Positions 62,639-64,000 of a DNA stretch of 64,000 nucleotides are shown piece by piece. Within the stretch, counting starts at the first letter, position 1, and the number at the start of each line of letters is the position of its first letter. A program made the translations under genes and the position numbers. Under the pieces are notes generated by a model. The model ran no database searches. It was not told the origin of the DNA and worked only from the letters and a program-made list of their open reading frames with translations. The stretch comes from Bacillus salipaludis (GTDB taxonomy: Bacteria > Bacillota > Bacilli > Bacillales_B > DSM-18226), in assembly GCF_004358205.1 (NCBI RefSeq), contig NZ_SMYO01000001.1:1-64000 (forward strand). Direction: 5' to 3'.

Positions 62639-63244
62639 ATGACTTGGGAAGTGCTGAGTATGATAGGTACAATTGCTTTTGCTGTTAGTGGAGCAATTGT
62701 GGCAATGGAAGAAGAATATGATATTTTGGGAGTTTTTATTTTAGGAATTGTTACAGCCTTTGGCGGTGGTGCGATTCGAAACCTGTTAATTGGTGTCCCT
62801 GTATCGGCCCTATGGGAGCAGGGATTACTTTTTCAAATAGCCATTATTGCCATTTTAGCGGTATTTTTGTTTCCTGCAAATTTACTAAAGCAATGGCAAA
62901 AATGGGGAAATTTATTTGACGCGATTGGACTTTCGGCTTTCGCCATTCAAGGAGCCATCTATGCTTCTAACATGCACCATCCCATGAGTGCGATTATTGT
63001 CGCTGCTGTTTTAACAGGAATTGGCGGTGGAATTATTCGTGATTTATTGGCAGGAAGAAAACCGGTTGTGCTACGGGCTGAGATATATGCCGTTTGGGCG
63101 ATTCTAGCTGGAATCATCATTGGCTTAAAGATTACATCTAGTCCATGGGAGTTGTATACCTTATTTGCAATCGTGACTGTTTTACGAGTCTGTTCTTATA
63201 CCTTTGATTGGAAACTGCCGATTCGAAGAATTGAACATTATTAA
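62639..63244 (+). CDS. TRIC-type cation channel family protein (UPF0126)
   Basis: A 201-aa, seven-helix membrane protein made of two internal repeats, each with the motif GGGxxRN/D: TAFGGGAIRNLLIGVPV near residue 40 and TGIGGGIIRDLLAGRKP near 127. Prokaryotic TRIC channels carry K+ or Na+ as trimers. GGGGAG lies rather far (12 bases) from the ATG. It diverges from hflX. Confidence 0.88.
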   Translation: MTWEVLSMIGTIAFAVSGAIVAMEEEYDILGVFILGIVTAFGGGAIRNLLIGVPVSALWEQGLLFQIAIIAILAVFLFPANLLKQWQKWGNLFDAIGLSAFAIQGAIYASNMHHPMSAIIVAAVLTGIGGGIIRDLLAGRKPVVLRAEIYAVWAILAGIIIGLKITSSPWELYTLFAIVTVLRVCSYTFDWKLPIRRIEHY

Positions 63245-63346
63245 TCCTTTCCCATAGATTTGAGGAAGGTTTTTTATATTTAAAATTTCTCATCTTTCTA
63301 TTTATATGGAGATAATTTCGATTATATAATTTAAAGGTTCATAAGA

Positions 63347-63373
63347 AAAGACGGGGATTGAATCTCCGTCTTT
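63347..63373 (-). terminator. Terminator of spoVK
   Basis: AAAGACGG...CCGTCTTT stem (one mismatch) with a short loop and T-rich end on the minus strand. Confidence 0.65.
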
Positions 63374-63377
63374 CTTT

Positions 63378-64000
63378 CTAATCTTCCTCAAAAATCAAAT
63401 CATTGCTTCGCAACGTCATTAATTCATGCCGATCATATGAATTTAACATGAGCAGCCTCATCGCTTGTGCTCGAATTGATTTTTCAATAATGTTTCGCAC
63501 ATAACGGCCATTTGAAAAACTAGTCGGGCTCAACACCGCTTTAACCCAAATTAAATGATCTTTTACCTTTTTTTCCGCTTCATGACTGAAAGTATATTCT
63601 CTTTCAGCCAGCATCCGTTTAGAAATTTCCAACAACTGCTCAATGTTATAATCAGGAAAATCAATTACAAGAGGAAACCGCGAATGGAGACCGGGGTTTA
63701 AGGTTAAAAAATAATCCATCTCCCGAGAATAACCGGCAAGGATTAAAATAAACTCATGCTGCTTATCCTCCATATGCTTAACAAGCGTATCAATCGCTTC
63801 TTTGCCAAAATCCTTTTCTCCGCCGCGCCCTAGGGAATAGGCTTCATCAATAAATAAAATACCGCCCTGCGCTTTTTTCACAAGGTCGCGTGTTTTTTGT
63901 GCAGTATGACCGATATATTCCCCGACAAGGTCAGCCCGTTCCGCCTCAATTAAGTGCCCCTTTGATAAAACATTCATTTTTTGAAAAAGTTTACCAATCA
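63378..64000 (-). CDS. spoVK: Stage V sporulation protein K, C-terminal part (cut by the window edge)
   Basis: An AAA+ ATPase of the CbxX/CfxQ type needed for spore maturation. The visible part has the pore-side segment GHLIEAERADLVGEYIGHTA, Walker B (GGILFIDEAYSLGRGG), the sensor region and the arginine finger in GLHSRFPLVIDFPDY. The C-terminal lid contains SNGRYVRNIIEKSIRAQA. The reading frame continues past base 64000, so Walker A and the N-terminus are outside the window. Its place next to hflX-ynbB matches B. subtilis. Confidence 0.92.
   Translation of the reverse strand, partial: IGKLFQKMNVLSKGHLIEAERADLVGEYIGHTAQKTRDLVKKAQGGILFIDEAYSLGRGGEKDFGKEAIDTLVKHMEDKQHEFILILAGYSREMDYFLTLNPGLHSRFPLVIDFPDYNIEQLLEISKRMLAEREYTFSHEAEKKVKDHLIWVKAVLSPTSFSNGRYVRNIIEKSIRAQAMRLLMLNSYDRHELMTLRSNDLIFEED

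Overview
The window is chromosomal DNA of a low-GC, spore-forming Bacillaceae bacterium (Bacillus/Neobacillus/Mesobacillus type). The right third is the conserved B. subtilis-like block yneK-ccdC-ccdB-ccdA-ynzD ... yneF-sirA-tkt-ynzC-yneB-yneA-lexA ... glnA-glnR-ynbB-hflX ... spoVK. Shine-Dalgarno sites are strong (AAGGAGG), TTG and GTG starts are common, and intrinsic terminators follow most operons.

Layout. 0.1-7.3 kb: amino-acid scavenging genes, with a PuuD-like amidotransferase, a GlnHPQ-type ABC importer, two M20 amidohydrolases and a GntR/FadR-type regulator with candidate operators. 7.7-10.8 kb: an orphan TrpX-type binding protein, thrC and a small YusG-like protein. 10.9-14.9 kb: a GntP permease with cre-like sites beside a CitST/DcuSR-type two-component system. 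15-19.1 kb: an RND exporter divergent from a TetR regulator, with back-to-back promoters around one operator. 19.2-22 kb: an unusual J-domain protein, a small membrane protein and an FAD oxidoreductase. 22-25.5 kb: a complete fixABCX operon. 26-27.8 kb: a CNNM/CBS membrane protein with a MerR regulator.

28-31.9 kb holds gapN-ptsH-ptsI and a small gene, preceded by a full-length match to the CggR operator. This suggests that the NADPH-forming glyceraldehyde-3-phosphate dehydrogenase and the general PTS proteins are tied to the glycolytic repressor. 32-33.9 kb: a ParM-like actin with a partner protein. 34-36.1 kb: an FbpA-like small protein and a sorbosone-dehydrogenase-like protein.

36.25-45.08 kb is the most accessory-looking part. 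An intact selenocysteine tRNA gene (anticodon TCA, long variable arm, encoded CCA) sits at the right edge, and a truncated second tRNA-Sec in the same orientation lies 8.7 kb away at the left edge. Between them is a tricarballylate/aconitate-type cluster (tcuB, tcuA, a multiply broken prpF-like gene, an MFS transporter, a LysR regulator) plus small remnants of a second prpF/LysR pair. This looks like an eroded island at selC, although no integrase is visible.

45.2-64 kb is mostly core: cytochrome c maturation, a Spo0E-like phosphatase (ynzD), a BmrCD-type heterodimeric ABC exporter, SirA, transketolase, the SOS divergon yneA/lexA with LexA boxes, and glnRA with GlnR/TnrA boxes preceded by a tandem array with a period of about 52 bp. 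These are followed by ynbB, hflX, a TRIC-family protein and the C-terminal part of spoVK.

All assignments are by eye from motifs, length and gene order; no database search was run.
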